From Desulfobacter postgatei 2ac9 (GTDB lineage: Bacteria; Desulfobacterota; Desulfobacteria; Desulfobacterales; Desulfobacteraceae), in assembly GCF_000233695.2 (NCBI RefSeq), contig NZ_CM001488.1:202549-266548 (forward strand): a stretch of DNA of 64,000 nucleotides, given 5' to 3'. The notes under the pieces were generated by a model. The model saw only the letters and a program-made list of their open reading frames with translations. It searched no databases and was not told the DNA's origin. The position numbers were made by a program, and so were the translations under genes. This document shows, in pieces, positions 18,155 through 27,760 of this stretch; the first letter of the stretch is position 1; each line of letters starts with the position of its first letter.

Positions 18155-19501
18155 TTATAAAGAGCTCAATATTTCCGAAAAGGTAGGATGCGCATGTATT
18201 ATCCCTTTAAATTCCTCCATCTTGATCTTTTTTTCAACCGCAAGCACCATTTCATGAATTATCTCAGCCGCCCCTGCGCCGATTATCGAGCTGCCTAATA
18301 TCACACCGCTGTTTGCACATACGATTATCTTGGCAAATCCTGAATCGTTACCCTCTATCTTAGCCTTTGGATTTGCTTTGAAAAAGGCCTTTTTCACTTC
18401 TATATCAAATCCCTTCTCTTTGGCTTCTTTTTCTTTAATTCCATAGCTTCCGATTGCCGGGTTGGAAAAGACAACAGAGGGGGTGACATGGCTATTGACT
18501 TCAGATGAGTGGTTTATGATATTTTGCACGGCGATCTTAGCCTCGGCATATGCCGTATGAGCATACGCAAGCGTCTCTATACAGTCGCCGACGGCATATA
18601 TACTTTTATTTGCTGTTTGAAATGACTCATTAACTTCTATAAATCCTTTCTCATTCACTTTTACCGAACAATTTTCAATACCGAGCCCTTGGGTATACGG
18701 GATTCTTCCTGTTGCACAAAGTACTGTTTCACACATGATAATATCCTGCATCTGCCCGCTGATATGCAGTTCTACGCCATCTTCTTTTTGCTGCGCCTTT
18801 TGTACAAAAGAGGAGGTCAGGACATTAATGCGTTGCTTTTTAAACCCTCGCATCAATGCAGCTGCGATATCCGCATCTTCAGAAGGAACAAGCTGCGATA
18901 GATACTCGACCAGCGTCACGTCAACGCCGAAAGCGTTAAAAAACGTTGCAAACTCACATCCTATGGCACCCCCTCCTATAATAGCAATAGATTCAGGCAG
19001 CTTTTCAAGTTTGAATATTTCACGGTTTGAAATGATATTTTTGCCATCTATTGGCAGCAAAGGAAGGTCTTTGACCTGTGAACCTGTTGCAATGATGCAT
19101 TTATCAAAAGTGATCTTTTCTCCCGCAACTTCAATAGTTTTATCATCCACAAAATGTGCAGTGCCGTATAAAAACTCTATGCCGGCTTGTTTCATCATCC
19201 ATAAGAGACCAGATCTCAGCTCATTCTTTAAAAGGTCTGTTCTATTTTTAAGACGCTTTAGATCCAAACCGCTTACTTCAATATCCAAGCCGTTTTCTTT
19301 AAAAAAAGAGGCTTTTGAAAAATATTGTGCACTTCTTAAATAGTTTTTGGTCGGGATACATCCTTCATTTAAGCAGGTTCCTCCTATACGCGCCTCTATC
19401 TGCTCTATAACCAGGGTTTTTACTCCCGCTCTTGCCAGCTGCAAAGCGGCTTCATAACCGCCCGGACCTGCCCCGATTACAACGGCTTCATGATTTCTCA
19501 T
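18155..19501 (-). CDS. lpdA: Dihydrolipoyl dehydrogenase (E3)
   Basis: This 448-residue FAD enzyme reoxidises dihydrolipoamide of the E2 encoded in the same operon, passing electrons to NAD. The FAD-binding VVIGAGPGGYEAALQLA is at the N-terminus, and the redox disulfide is in GGTCLNEGCIPTK (about residues 41-53). The NAD fold IAIIGGGAIGCEFATFF and the C-terminal HAHPTFSE with its active-site His-Glu pair are also present. It is the last gene of the operon and overlaps the preceding transferase gene by 14 bases. No terminator is obvious after it. Confidence 0.93.
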   Translation of the reverse strand: MRNHEAVVIGAGPGGYEAALQLARAGVKTLVIEQIEARIGGTCLNEGCIPTKNYLRSAQYFSKASFFKENGLDIEVSGLDLKRLKNRTDLLKNELRSGLLWMMKQAGIEFLYGTAHFVDDKTIEVAGEKITFDKCIIATGSQVKDLPLLPIDGKNIISNREIFKLEKLPESIAIIGGGAIGCEFATFFNAFGVDVTLVEYLSQLVPSEDADIAAALMRGFKKQRINVLTSSFVQKAQQKEDGVELHISGQMQDIIMCETVLCATGRIPYTQGLGIENCSVKVNEKGFIEVNESFQTANKSIYAVGDCIETLAYAHTAYAEAKIAVQNIINHSSEVNSHVTPSVVFSNPAIGSYGIKEKEAKEKGFDIEVKKAFFKANPKAKIEGNDSGFAKIIVCANSGVILGSSIIGAGAAEIIHEMVLAVEKKIKMEEFKGIIHAHPTFSEILSSL

Positions 19502-20321
19502 CTCTTCTCCTTATCAAATACTCATCCACTTGCTCTGCATCGATATTCCATTCTTTCCTGGCATATTTGTGCATCATAAGTTTTTTGGCTCTGTGCGCTT
19601 CTTTCATGCTTAATGTACTCTCTACAACATCCACGTCAAAGGTTTCACAAAAGGACTCTATCAGCAACTTTACAAGCTCTTGGTGATCTTTTGTGACGCC
19701 AAGCTTCATTAGCGATGCTGCTTTCTTTAAACCTGAATTTTCCAAAAAAAGAGGCTCAAAACACCTTTCATCAAAACTTAACGGTATGCTTCCGTGCTGA
19801 AAACAGGCCTGCTTGATATAGCGCTGGGCGTTACCGCCTATTTTTCTGCCCTCTATCAAAATATCATAAGCCTCATTTGAGGCAAGGCAGATATTTGACC
19901 TTGCGGTGTTTAATTTCATATCAACTGCAAACCTGGCTTTGCAGCCGAGCTTTTGATAAAAACGAATAAGAAATCTGCACAGATATCCGTAACTTTGGTT
20001 TGGACCTCTGCCTTTTAAAAATGCAGGAGGCATTATAAGCGAATAAGAAAGTTCATTTCCGTGTACAAATATACCTCCGCCAGTCATTCTGCGCACAAAA
20101 GGAATTTTCTGTTTTTGAAGCATCTCCATATCAAGGCTTTTATGCGGCTTGCTGAATCGTCCCAGACTAAGCGCTTTGTGCCATCTATAAAGCCTTAATA
20201 TCGGCATGTCGTTTTGGTTGAAACTATACAGCAGCGCCTCATCAACGGCCATATTCCAGCCAGCTTCTGCTATACCTGTTTCAACTCCCCGCCATCTTTT
20301 CAAACTATACCCTTCATACAT
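19488..20321 (-). CDS. LipM-like octanoyl/lipoyl transferase (LplA/LipB superfamily)
   Basis: This 277-residue protein has the biotin/lipoate A/B ligase fold. It shows NMAVDEALLY, the acyl-binding VRRMTGGGIFVHGNELSYSL (R-R-x-T-G-G-G) and GRKIGGNAQ with Lys160. NICLASNEAYD carries Cys145 where LipM-type octanoyltransferases have their catalytic cysteine, and its length matches LipM (about 278). True LplA ligases normally lack this cysteine and are longer. LipM takes octanoyl from acyl carrier protein, and an ACP gene lies immediately upstream, which supports that reading. It should modify the E2 lipoyl domain. A lipoate ligase role cannot be excluded. Confidence 0.75.
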   Translation of the reverse strand: MYEGYSLKRWRGVETGIAEAGWNMAVDEALLYSFNQNDMPILRLYRWHKALSLGRFSKPHKSLDMEMLQKQKIPFVRRMTGGGIFVHGNELSYSLIMPPAFLKGRGPNQSYGYLCRFLIRFYQKLGCKARFAVDMKLNTARSNICLASNEAYDILIEGRKIGGNAQRYIKQACFQHGSIPLSFDERCFEPLFLENSGLKKAASLMKLGVTKDHQELVKLLIESFCETFDVDVVESTLSMKEAHRAKKLMMHKYARKEWNIDAEQVDEYLIRRRDEKS

Positions 20322-20324
20322 AGA

Positions 20325-20576
20325 TTAATTCAATTTTATCCGCTCGACAAAGTACTCTGTCATACCGTTTAGTGTATCAACCTTTCCATAGTCCGCTTCG
20401 GGAACCTGTACCCCAAGCTGTTCATATAAAGCAGTAAGAAGGTGTAAAAAATCATACGAATCGATCTCTAAAGCGTTTTGCAGATTTTCATCTGATGGGA
20501 TATCATCATATTCAAGATCGGGAGCGATTATTCGTATCTGCTGAATTATGGATGTTTTGATCTGTTCTTTGTTCAT
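20325..20576 (-). CDS. Acyl carrier protein
   Basis: This 83-residue acidic protein has the phosphopantetheine site EIDSYDF with Ser40 and the usual four-helix pattern. Its sequence is diverged from the housekeeping AcpP (which has DSLD at this site), so it is probably a specialised carrier. Its start overlaps the E2 gene stop by four bases, and its stop lies three bases before the LipM-like gene. The coupling suggests it carries the octanoyl or lipoyl group for E2. That role is an inference from position. Confidence 0.8.
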   Translation of the reverse strand: MNKEQIKTSIIQQIRIIAPDLEYDDIPSDENLQNALEIDSYDFLHLLTALYEQLGVQVPEADYGKVDTLNGMTEYFVERIKLN

Positions 20577-21730
20577 AGCAGCTCCTTGGGATTTTGTAAA
20601 ATGCGGTTGAATTTATCAAGGAAAAGCGCCCCCGTACGGCCGTCCGTAGCTCTATGGTCACCGGCTAACGTAGCTTTCATGACCTTTTGTACAATAACTT
20701 TGTTCTCCTGCACCCAAGGCGTATCGATAATTTTACCCAAGCCTATAAGCGCAACCTGAGGCGGATAGATGACGCCATAGACATTTTCCACACCAAGATC
20801 ACCCAGATTTGTGATCGTAATGCTCTGCTGTGTCAGTTCTGCTCCGCGCAACTTGCCGGCTCTTGTGCGCATGATAAGATCATCCAGTGCCTGCATGGTC
20901 CGGCTCAAATTCATATCTTTTGCACCGAGCAAAGCCGGCGTGATCACTCCTTTTTTACGAAGTGCAATGGCAATACCGGGGTGAATTTCTTTGCAAACTT
21001 GATGATAACCTTCTTGCCAGTAACCGTTTAATTCAGGTACCGCTTCAAGTGCCAGCACGACTGCACGGATAATCATGGCTGCAGGTAAAATACGCGCCTT
21101 GATAGTAAGATTTTTATTTATCTCTTCCAGCCAAGACAGGGCAGGACTCATATTGACCGAAGCAGAAAGGTAATAGTGTGGAATCTCGGCATTGGAAAGA
21201 CTCATAGCAGATGCTATAGCCTGGCGCATTTTATCTGCTGAGGGCGTTTTCAATTCGGTTTTGGCAACTGATTCTATCTGGCTTAAGTGTATTTCTCCTT
21301 CACTTGTTTTTGCAAGATCAGCCAGATCAAGACCAAGCTGACGTGCTTTTTTACGTGCAGCAGGTGAGGCTTTGATACGCTGAGGCGGTGTTGTATCTTG
21401 ATATCGGTCCGGCGTGGCTTTTTCTAAAGGAGCTAAAGGAATTGCTTCAGTCTGCGCTTGCGCAGCAGTTACTGACGATACGGTTATATTTTCTTCGTCT
21501 GAGCGTATTAACGCAAGAGGCGTGCCTACGTTGCACTCGGTTTCAGGTTCAACCAAAATCTTTTCAATGATACCGTCCTGGAAAACCTCGATCTCAATGA
21601 CACCCTTGCTTGTCTCTATTTCGGCTATCACCTGGCCTTTTGTCACTCTATCGCCGACCTTGACCTTCCACTGCATTAATATGGCAGATTTCATATCTGC
21701 GCCAAGGCTGGGCATTAGAAATTCGCTCAT
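20573..21730 (-). CDS. pdhC: Dihydrolipoamide acetyltransferase (E2)
   Basis: This 385-residue E2 has one N-terminal lipoyl domain (residues 1-75, lipoyl Lys42 in [10 protein letters not shown]). A short linker leads to a peripheral subunit-binding domain ([17 protein letters not shown], about 113-150), then the catalytic domain ending in DHRATDG with His359 and Asp363. It transfers the acetyl group from E1 to CoA in the complex core. The start overlaps the E1 beta stop by four bases. An acetoin dehydrogenase E2 is the main alternative; the E1 sequences favour pyruvate. Confidence 0.88.
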   Translation of the reverse strand: MSEFLMPSLGADMKSAILMQWKVKVGDRVTKGQVIAEIETSKGVIEIEVFQDGIIEKILVEPETECNVGTPLALIRSDEENITVSSVTAAQAQTEAIPLAPLEKATPDRYQDTTPPQRIKASPAARKKARQLGLDLADLAKTSEGEIHLSQIESVAKTELKTPSADKMRQAIASAMSLSNAEIPHYYLSASVNMSPALSWLEEINKNLTIKARILPAAMIIRAVVLALEAVPELNGYWQEGYHQVCKEIHPGIAIALRKKGVITPALLGAKDMNLSRTMQALDDLIMRTRAGKLRGAELTQQSITITNLGDLGVENVYGVIYPPQVALIGLGKIIDTPWVQENKVIVQKVMKATLAGDHRATDGRTGALFLDKFNRILQNPKELL

Positions 21731-22716
21731 GCTTCCTCCATGATCTGCCTTGCCATGGCGACTATTTTTACAGGTTGGGGGAGTGCGGCATCTTCTAAAT
21801 GTTTGGCATAAGGAAATGGAACTTCAGCGCTGCAGACCCTTCCCATCGGTGCATCAAGTTCAAAAAAAGCCTGCTCGTTGATACGCGCCATGATCTCGGC
21901 AGAAATGCTGCCTGATCTCCATCCTTCATCGACGATCATTACGCGGTGTGTCTTCTTTACGGAAGTCATGATCGTTTCATCATCAAGGGGTCGCAACGAG
22001 CGAAGGTCTATCACTTCGGCATCGATCTCTTCTTTTTCCAATATCTTTGCGGCATCCAATGCTTTGAAAAGATTGATCCCGTATGCAAGGATCGTCAGGT
22101 CTTTGCCCGGGCGTTTGACAACTGCTTTTTTGATGGGCAGAGGCTTGGCATTTGTATCAAGAGTTCCCTGGGAGTTATAAAGCAGTGAGTTCTCAAAGAT
22201 AAGTACCGGGTCAGGATCGTTAAGTGCCGATTCTATCATACTGTAGGCATCTTGTACCGTTGCAGGCGTCAGGACTTTGAGCCCCGGGATATGCGCATAC
22301 CAGCCTTCCAGAGAGTGGGAGTGCTGGGCTGCAAGCTGCTTTCCGCCGCCTGTTGACATACGGATAACCAAAGGAACGTTGAACTGCCCACCTGACATAT
22401 GCAGCAGTGTTGCGGCGTTGTTCATGATTTGATCCAGGGCCAATAGGCTGAAATTTACCGTCATAATCTCTACGATCGGTCTCATCCCGTTCAATGCCGC
22501 ACCGATACCCGCGCCCGTATATGCCGATTCGCACAGGGGCGTATCAATGATACGCTCTTTGCCGAACTCTTCCAAAAGACCTTTGCTTACGGCAAAACAT
22601 CCGCCGTAACGGCCTACATCTTCTCCCATTAAAAAGACCCTATCATCTTTTTGCATAGCATTTCTGATGCCTTCGCGTACAGCTTCCCGGTAAGTGGTCT
22701 GGTTATTCTCTTTCAT
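21727..22716 (-). CDS. pdhB: Pyruvate dehydrogenase E1 component, beta subunit
   Basis: This 329-residue subunit has the expected transketolase-like signatures: [31 protein letters not shown] at the N-terminus and [35 protein letters not shown] (substrate channel His), [10 protein letters not shown] and [11 protein letters not shown] also appear. It pairs with the alpha subunit encoded immediately upstream (four-base overlap) to bind TPP and decarboxylate the 2-oxoacid. Acetoin dehydrogenase beta subunits are similar in length, so substrate is assigned with some caution. Confidence 0.88.
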   Translation of the reverse strand: MKENNQTTYREAVREGIRNAMQKDDRVFLMGEDVGRYGGCFAVSKGLLEEFGKERIIDTPLCESAYTGAGIGAALNGMRPIVEIMTVNFSLLALDQIMNNAATLLHMSGGQFNVPLVIRMSTGGGKQLAAQHSHSLEGWYAHIPGLKVLTPATVQDAYSMIESALNDPDPVLIFENSLLYNSQGTLDTNAKPLPIKKAVVKRPGKDLTILAYGINLFKALDAAKILEKEEIDAEVIDLRSLRPLDDETIMTSVKKTHRVMIVDEGWRSGSISAEIMARINEQAFFELDAPMGRVCSAEVPFPYAKHLEDAALPQPVKIVAMARQIMEEA

Positions 22717-23681
22717 TGTACTTCCTCCGGTGAATAGACAAATTTTTCAAGATCGCTGATTGGTTCCAGTGTTCCATTTTCTGCAAACGTCACGGCGTCA
22801 TCAATGGTCTTTGTGATCTCATCTTCGATCTCTTGCGCGTTGATTTTTGACCATAACCCTCTCTCTTCAAGGTTTTTCTTAAAAGTTACCAGCGGTCCTT
22901 TATCTTTCCACTCATTGACTTCTGTTTTTTTACGGTAAAGTTCTGCATCAAACATTGAATGTGCTCTAAAACGGTATGTGAGACATTCAAGAAACACGGG
23001 CCCTTTGCCTGATTTGATATCTTCAACGGCATTTTTTGCAGACTCGGCGACCTGTGTCACATCCATCCCGTCAACCTGAAAAGAATTTATACGGTAGCTT
23101 GCCGCTTTTTTGGAAAGATTGACTTCCGACTCGGAGAATTCCAAAGCGGTACCCATCGCGTAATAGTTGTTTTCGCATATGAAAAGAACCGGTAACTGCC
23201 ACAATGATGCCAGATTTAGAGATTCGTGGAATTCACCCTCTGCTACGGCACCGTCTCCAAAGAAGCAGGCTGTTACCCGGTCGCGTTTCATCATTTTATC
23301 CGCAAGCGCCATACCAACGGCTAAAGGCAGGCCTCCGCCTACAATGGCATTGCCGCCGTAAAATCTGCGCTTTGCATCAAAAATATGCATAGAGCCGCCG
23401 CGCCCTCCGGCACAACCTTCTACTTTTCCGTACATTTCAGCCATGATGCTTTTAGCTGATATTCCCCGAGCCAATGCATGCCCGTGTTCCCTGTAAGTTG
23501 CGATCACGGCATCTTCGGCAGACAAAGCATGCATTACGCCTACGGCAATCGCTTCTTCCCCGATATATAGATGCAAAAAGCCCCTGATCTTTTCGCTGCT
23601 GTAGAGCTCGATACATTTTTCCTCAAAACGTCGTATCAAAAGCATTTGAGAATAAAATTTTTTGGCTAATTTTATATCCAT
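22713..23681 (-). CDS. pdhA: Pyruvate dehydrogenase E1 component, alpha subunit
   Basis: This 322-residue alpha subunit binds TPP through [17 protein letters not shown] followed by the I-C-E-N-N element. [39 protein letters not shown] and the [12 protein letters not shown] loop are typical of the bacterial and mitochondrial-like heterotetrameric pyruvate dehydrogenases. It lies 22 bases after the acetyl-CoA synthetase gene. In a strict anaerobe, NAD-linked pyruvate dehydrogenase is less common than pyruvate:ferredoxin oxidoreductase. That fits acquisition or use under particular redox conditions. Confidence 0.88.
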   Translation of the reverse strand: MDIKLAKKFYSQMLLIRRFEEKCIELYSSEKIRGFLHLYIGEEAIAVGVMHALSAEDAVIATYREHGHALARGISAKSIMAEMYGKVEGCAGGRGGSMHIFDAKRRFYGGNAIVGGGLPLAVGMALADKMMKRDRVTACFFGDGAVAEGEFHESLNLASLWQLPVLFICENNYYAMGTALEFSESEVNLSKKAASYRINSFQVDGMDVTQVAESAKNAVEDIKSGKGPVFLECLTYRFRAHSMFDAELYRKKTEVNEWKDKGPLVTFKKNLEERGLWSKINAQEIEDEITKTIDDAVTFAENGTLEPISDLEKFVYSPEEVQ

Positions 23682-23703
23682 GACAATCTCCTGTAAATGA
23701 GGG

Positions 23704-25455
23704 TTATTGTTCTAAGGTCGAGGTGTCCCCCTCGGCCAAGCCAAGCTCTCTTGCCTTTATCAGCCTGCGCATGATTTTGCCGCTGCGTGTTTTTGGCAGA
23801 TTTTCCTTAAACTCGATCTCTTTGGGTGCAACGGCAGCGCCAAGTTTTTTACGTCCAAAGCCTATCAATTCGCGTTTGAGATCTTCGTTTGCTTCAACAC
23901 CGGCTTTTAGAGAAACAAAAGCCTTAACCAGCTGGCCGATTATGGGGTCGGGTTTTCCGATAACGCCGACTTCCGCAACTGCGGGGTGTTCCATCAATGC
24001 ACTTTCTACTTCAAAAGGTCCTACCATATGCCCTGACGTTTTTATGATATCATCGGCACGCCCGACAAACCAGAAGTAGCCATCCTCATCTTTATAGGCC
24101 AGGTCACCTGAAATATACCGGCCGCCTTTAAAGCATTTGTTATATTTTTCCTCATTATGAAGATATGCCCTGAACATTGAGGGCCATCCCGGTTTTAAGG
24201 CCAGGTCTCCCTCGGCTCCGGGTTCAATTATTTCCGTTACACTGCCATCATCTTCTACTTTTATTATCGACGCTTCAATGCCCGGAAGAGGCCTGCCCAT
24301 TGATCCTGGTTTAACTGTTTGTGATATCAGGTTTGAGATCATGATACCGCCTGTTTCGGTCTGCCACCAGTTATCATGAATCGGCATTTTAAGTTTTTCC
24401 AGGCCCCACAGTACGGCTTCTGGATTTAACGGTTCGCCTACGCTTTGAATCAGGCGCAGCTTTGAAAGATCGTATTCAAGTGTCGGTTCGGATTCGATCC
24501 TCATCAGACGCCTGATCGCAGTCGGAGCCGTGTACCATACGGTAACTTTTTCATCTTGTAAAATGCTATACCATCTTTGGGCATTGAACTCTGCTTCATC
24601 GGCAATATTCGTTACCCCATGCAGCCACGGGGCAATGATGCCGTATGACGTTCCGGTCACCCAGCCCGGATCGGCCGTGCACCAGAAAACATCATCTAAA
24701 TGCAGGTCCAATACATATTTTCCACTCATCCAGTGGGTATAAAGCGCCTTGTGAACATGAACGACTCCTTTTGGCATTCCTGTGGTTCCGCTGGTAAAAT
24801 GAAGTATAGACATATCCTCGGGATCGGTGGGCTCGATCTCAAACTCATCGGAAGCCTCTTTTAAAAGGCGAGGCAGTGAAAGAATTTTTTCACTTTGGTC
24901 ATATTGCTCATCTATTACTAATATATATTGAAGATCGGGAAGCTGATCCATAATAGGAAGTATCTTTTTTTCAAAGAGTTTCTTTGTGGTCAGAAGTGCT
25001 TTTGCATCACCGCGGAGCATCCGCTGTAAAATAGGCTCGGGTCCGAATTGTGAAAAAAGAGGGCAGATCACATTTCGGTTTTTTAAGATTCCTATTGCTG
25101 CAATGTAGAGCTCGGGTACTCTTGGCGAGAGGGTAAATATTCTTTCGCCCTTTGCAAGTCCGAGCGATCTTAGGATATTGGCGAATTTAGCCGTCTCTTT
25201 TTTCATTTTAGCAAAGCTAAACTCTTGCTTTTGGCTGTTTTGGCCAAGCCACACCAAAGCGGTTTTATTTGCCAGTTTTGAGTTGGCATGGCGGTCTATG
25301 GCTTCATGGGCGATATTGAGCCCTCCGCAGGGCAGTCCTTCAAATTGTTCGCCTATTTTTTCCCATTCAAAAGATTTTTTCTCTTTTTCATAGTCGATCA
25401 GGTTCGGGGTAACTTTAAGATCAGATATATTTTTTTCGATCCAATTCTTTTCCAT
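23704..25455 (-). CDS. acsA: Acetyl-CoA synthetase (AMP-forming)
   Basis: This 583-residue adenylate-forming enzyme activates acetate to acetyl-CoA with ATP. Motifs present are [16 protein letters not shown] (P-loop), [33 protein letters not shown] and the C-terminal [13 protein letters not shown] with the regulatory acetylation lysine. I start it at ATG 25455, where AAAGGACA sits six bases upstream. The longer frame to 25545 adds 30 residues without a ribosome-binding site. It heads the pdh operon, so acetate activation and pyruvate oxidation share one transcript. Length fits AcsA of Bacillus type rather than the 650-residue Acs. Confidence 0.88.
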   Translation of the reverse strand: MEKNWIEKNISDLKVTPNLIDYEKEKKSFEWEKIGEQFEGLPCGGLNIAHEAIDRHANSKLANKTALVWLGQNSQKQEFSFAKMKKETAKFANILRSLGLAKGERIFTLSPRVPELYIAAIGILKNRNVICPLFSQFGPEPILQRMLRGDAKALLTTKKLFEKKILPIMDQLPDLQYILVIDEQYDQSEKILSLPRLLKEASDEFEIEPTDPEDMSILHFTSGTTGMPKGVVHVHKALYTHWMSGKYVLDLHLDDVFWCTADPGWVTGTSYGIIAPWLHGVTNIADEAEFNAQRWYSILQDEKVTVWYTAPTAIRRLMRIESEPTLEYDLSKLRLIQSVGEPLNPEAVLWGLEKLKMPIHDNWWQTETGGIMISNLISQTVKPGSMGRPLPGIEASIIKVEDDGSVTEIIEPGAEGDLALKPGWPSMFRAYLHNEEKYNKCFKGGRYISGDLAYKDEDGYFWFVGRADDIIKTSGHMVGPFEVESALMEHPAVAEVGVIGKPDPIIGQLVKAFVSLKAGVEANEDLKRELIGFGRKKLGAAVAPKEIEFKENLPKTRSGKIMRRLIKARELGLAEGDTSTLEQ

Positions 25456-25614
25456 TTTTTTGTCCTTTGAAAAGTCCGGATTAATAAGAAGTATGTTAAA
25501 TGATAAATTGGCAGCATTGAGGAGTGATTGTTCTTTTACAACCATGAAATCCTCAAGCCCCAGTGTTGTTTTGTATCACGAAAGTTAAATTCAATCTGGA
25601 ATCTCGTACGATAA
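25456..25614. other. Junction between acs operon promoter region and IS
   Basis: This A+T-rich stretch should hold the acs-pdh promoter, but no convincing box pair is seen on the minus strand. The right part merges with imperfect similarity to the outer end of the neighbouring IS (about 25580-25614). The IS may therefore have landed just upstream of, or replaced, the native promoter. Confidence 0.4.
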
Positions 25615-27297
25615 TACTCGATGATCCAGTTTTTTGGGATTAGACAATGTCACAATATTGGGAAATGTAAAGGCTGGTCAAGTCGATGGTATAATACCAA
25701 CTATTCCAGCTGATATCTCACCCATCGGTTGGCCAGCCTCCACTGAGCAGAATAAAATAAGTTTTACTTGAATACAAGGGTTCCATTGCGATATATGCTT
25801 CATTTCTGCAAATAATAAATGAGGCGGATGTGTTAATAGAGAAGCTGTTGCCGTTTGTTGAAAATTATACCGAGTCACTGAATACTGAGTTAACAGAGTC
25901 TTCCCCTGGGATGACCTTAAGTAAATCACAAAAATTCTGGCTGGGTTTCTGCATCACTGGAATCATTTTAACTAACAGCATCAATTGGACTGCTTTTTCC
26001 CGTATCAGCATAGGACGGTATAAAAAAACAGCTCTTTCCTGGATGTTTCGCCATTCTAAAATTGCTTGGGAGCATTTGTTCCACCTCAGCCTCAAAATTA
26101 TTTTCAAAGTATATGATATCACCAAAGGTGTTGTCAGTATTGATGATTCCGATAAAAAACGCAGTAAATGCACAACAAAAATTTTTGGCGCCAACAAAAT
26201 AAAAGACAAATCAACAGGCGGTTTTTGCATGGGTCAAGGCTTGGTATTTTTGGTATTGATAACACCGAAAATAACCATTCCAATAGGCTACGCCTTTCAT
26301 GTTCCTGATCCAAAAATCAGCGAATGGGTCAAGGAGGATAAAAGGTTAAAAAGGCTGGAGTACCAAAATCAGAACGCTCGAAAAAGCCGGTGCGATCAGA
26401 TGAATATCCAACTATTTCAAGTATTTCTATAGCTCTTTTAAAAACCTTTGTACAGCAACACCCTGAAATAAAAATAGAAGCAATTGTTGCAGATGCCTTG
26501 TATGGTAATGCTGAGTTCATGGATGAGGCTTCAAAAATTGCAGGAAGCGCTCAAGTCATTAGTCAAATAAGGTACAATCAAAATATTTCATTCAAAAACA
26601 GTAAAAAATCAGTGGAAAAATATTTTGAAAATATTCAACCGATTCAAAAAACCATACATATACGCGGAGGCAAAGGGGTTGTTGTACTTATTAAAAGTGC
26701 CAGAATACATGTGTGTGCCCATAGAAAAAAACGATTTGTCATTGCAATAAAATACACTGGAGAAGAGGACTATCGGTACCTTGTCGCTTCGGACCTGACC
26801 TGGCGATATGCTGATATAATAGATGCTTTTACACTCAGATGGTTAGTAGAGGTTTTTATTCAAGACCACAAGGGTAATGAAGGGTGGGGAAATTTGACCA
26901 AACAACCTGGTAAAGATGGGTCTTACAGAAGTTTGACCCTGAGTCTGTTGGTTGATCATTGTCTCCTCCTTCATCCGGACCAGGTGGCCTCGATAAATAA
27001 CAAACTGCCCGCAAAAACTGTTGGCAGCCTATGTGATATCGTCAAAGTTGACAGCATCTTATCCTTTGTCGAACAAATCATTCACAGTGATGACCCAGAA
27101 TCCCATTTCAAGCAGATCTCGGTATTTTTAAAAGAGCATTTTGTAAAGTCAAATGATTCCAAAAAACACATGAATCTAAAACCTTGGGGAAATTATCAAT
27201 CCTCCCCATCATTAAAATATAAAGCATTCTGTTAACATGGGGATAATAACTGGTAGATACGTTCCATGTCAATTTTTAAAAACTGGATCATCGAGTA
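25615..27297 (+). mobile_element. Insertion sequence with 20-bp perfect terminal inverted repeats
   Basis: TACTCGATGATCCAGTTTTT at 25615-25634 is repeated in inverted orientation at 27278-27297. Weaker similarity continues outward for about 30 bases on both sides, so the real ends may lie beyond these coordinates. The element encloses a transposase split over two frames (25761-27235). Target-site duplication is not clear. The transposase is of IS4-superfamily type; I cannot name the family with confidence. Confidence 0.75.
25761..27235 (+). pseudogene. IS4-superfamily DDE transposase, split by a -1 frameshift
   Basis: Frame 1 runs from an open region at 25761 (GTG at 25830 possible start) to 26432 and carries SIDDSDKKRSK, the first DDE aspartate. 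Frame 2 carries IVADALYGNAEF (second Asp) and LRWLVEVFIQDHKGNEGW (Glu) and ends at 27235. Both frames join perfectly if the ribosome slips back one base at AAAAA (26348-26352), giving KKAGVPKSERSKKP across the joint. Either one A was lost or the shift is programmed. The domain content is otherwise complete, with three acidic residues and a normal length of about 470 residues. Confidence 0.75.
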
Positions 27298-27309
27298 ATA
27301 GTCAATGTT

Positions 27310-27446
27310 ATTTTTCCAGTCAAGTTCAAGATTGGTGCTAAACAGATTGCAGGGGCAAAAAAGATCAAAGATACCAGGCGTCTCTGCAGACAACATGGTA
27401 TGGAACTGATTTCATCTCATAAAGCAAATCGTAAGAAGCCCAAAAA
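27310..27446 (+). pseudogene. IS5-family transposase C-terminal fragment
   Basis: One frame reads KFKIGAKQIAGAKKIKDT and then RQHGMELISSHKANRKKP. The last part is the R/L-G-x-E-L-I-x-x-H-x-x-N-R-K-K-P signature found shortly before the catalytic Glu of IS5-type (IS427 group) DDE transposases. The expected W-K-V-E-R-L-F-A-W continuation is missing, because the sequence passes directly into IS630-type debris at about 27435. Confidence 0.5.
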
Positions 27447-27672
27447 GAGATCGAAATATTGAAACATGAAGAGGATGCAGAGATCATTGATCTGTATTCT
27501 TTTGATGAATCCGGCGTTACCGGTGTACCTGAAATTCCATATACCTGGCTGGATGAAGATGAGCCCAGTTGATTCCGAGTGGAAAAACCTCAAGAATCAA
27601 GGTTTTGGAATTTTTAGGTAGGCAGAATGACTTTATTTTAGTAATAGAAAATTATATTTGTCTATGTGCTTA
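27435..27672 (+). pseudogene. Truncated IS630-family transposase copy
   Basis: EAQKEIEILKHEEDAEII, LYSFDESGVTGVPEIPY and WLDEDE match, with few differences, the IS630 transposase at 31345-32356. Stops and frameshifts follow. After a deletion of most of the C-terminal half, the element's end is still recognisable as ATATTTGTCTATGTGCTTA (27654-27672), close to the inverted repeat of the other copy. Its 5' half is absent. Confidence 0.75.
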
Positions 27673-27760
27673 TGGAAAAAAGCCAACAAAAAAATGTATT
27701 GGAACTATAATATCACGATGCGAACAAAACGCGGCAAGATAAAAAAGACAGGAGCTAAAT

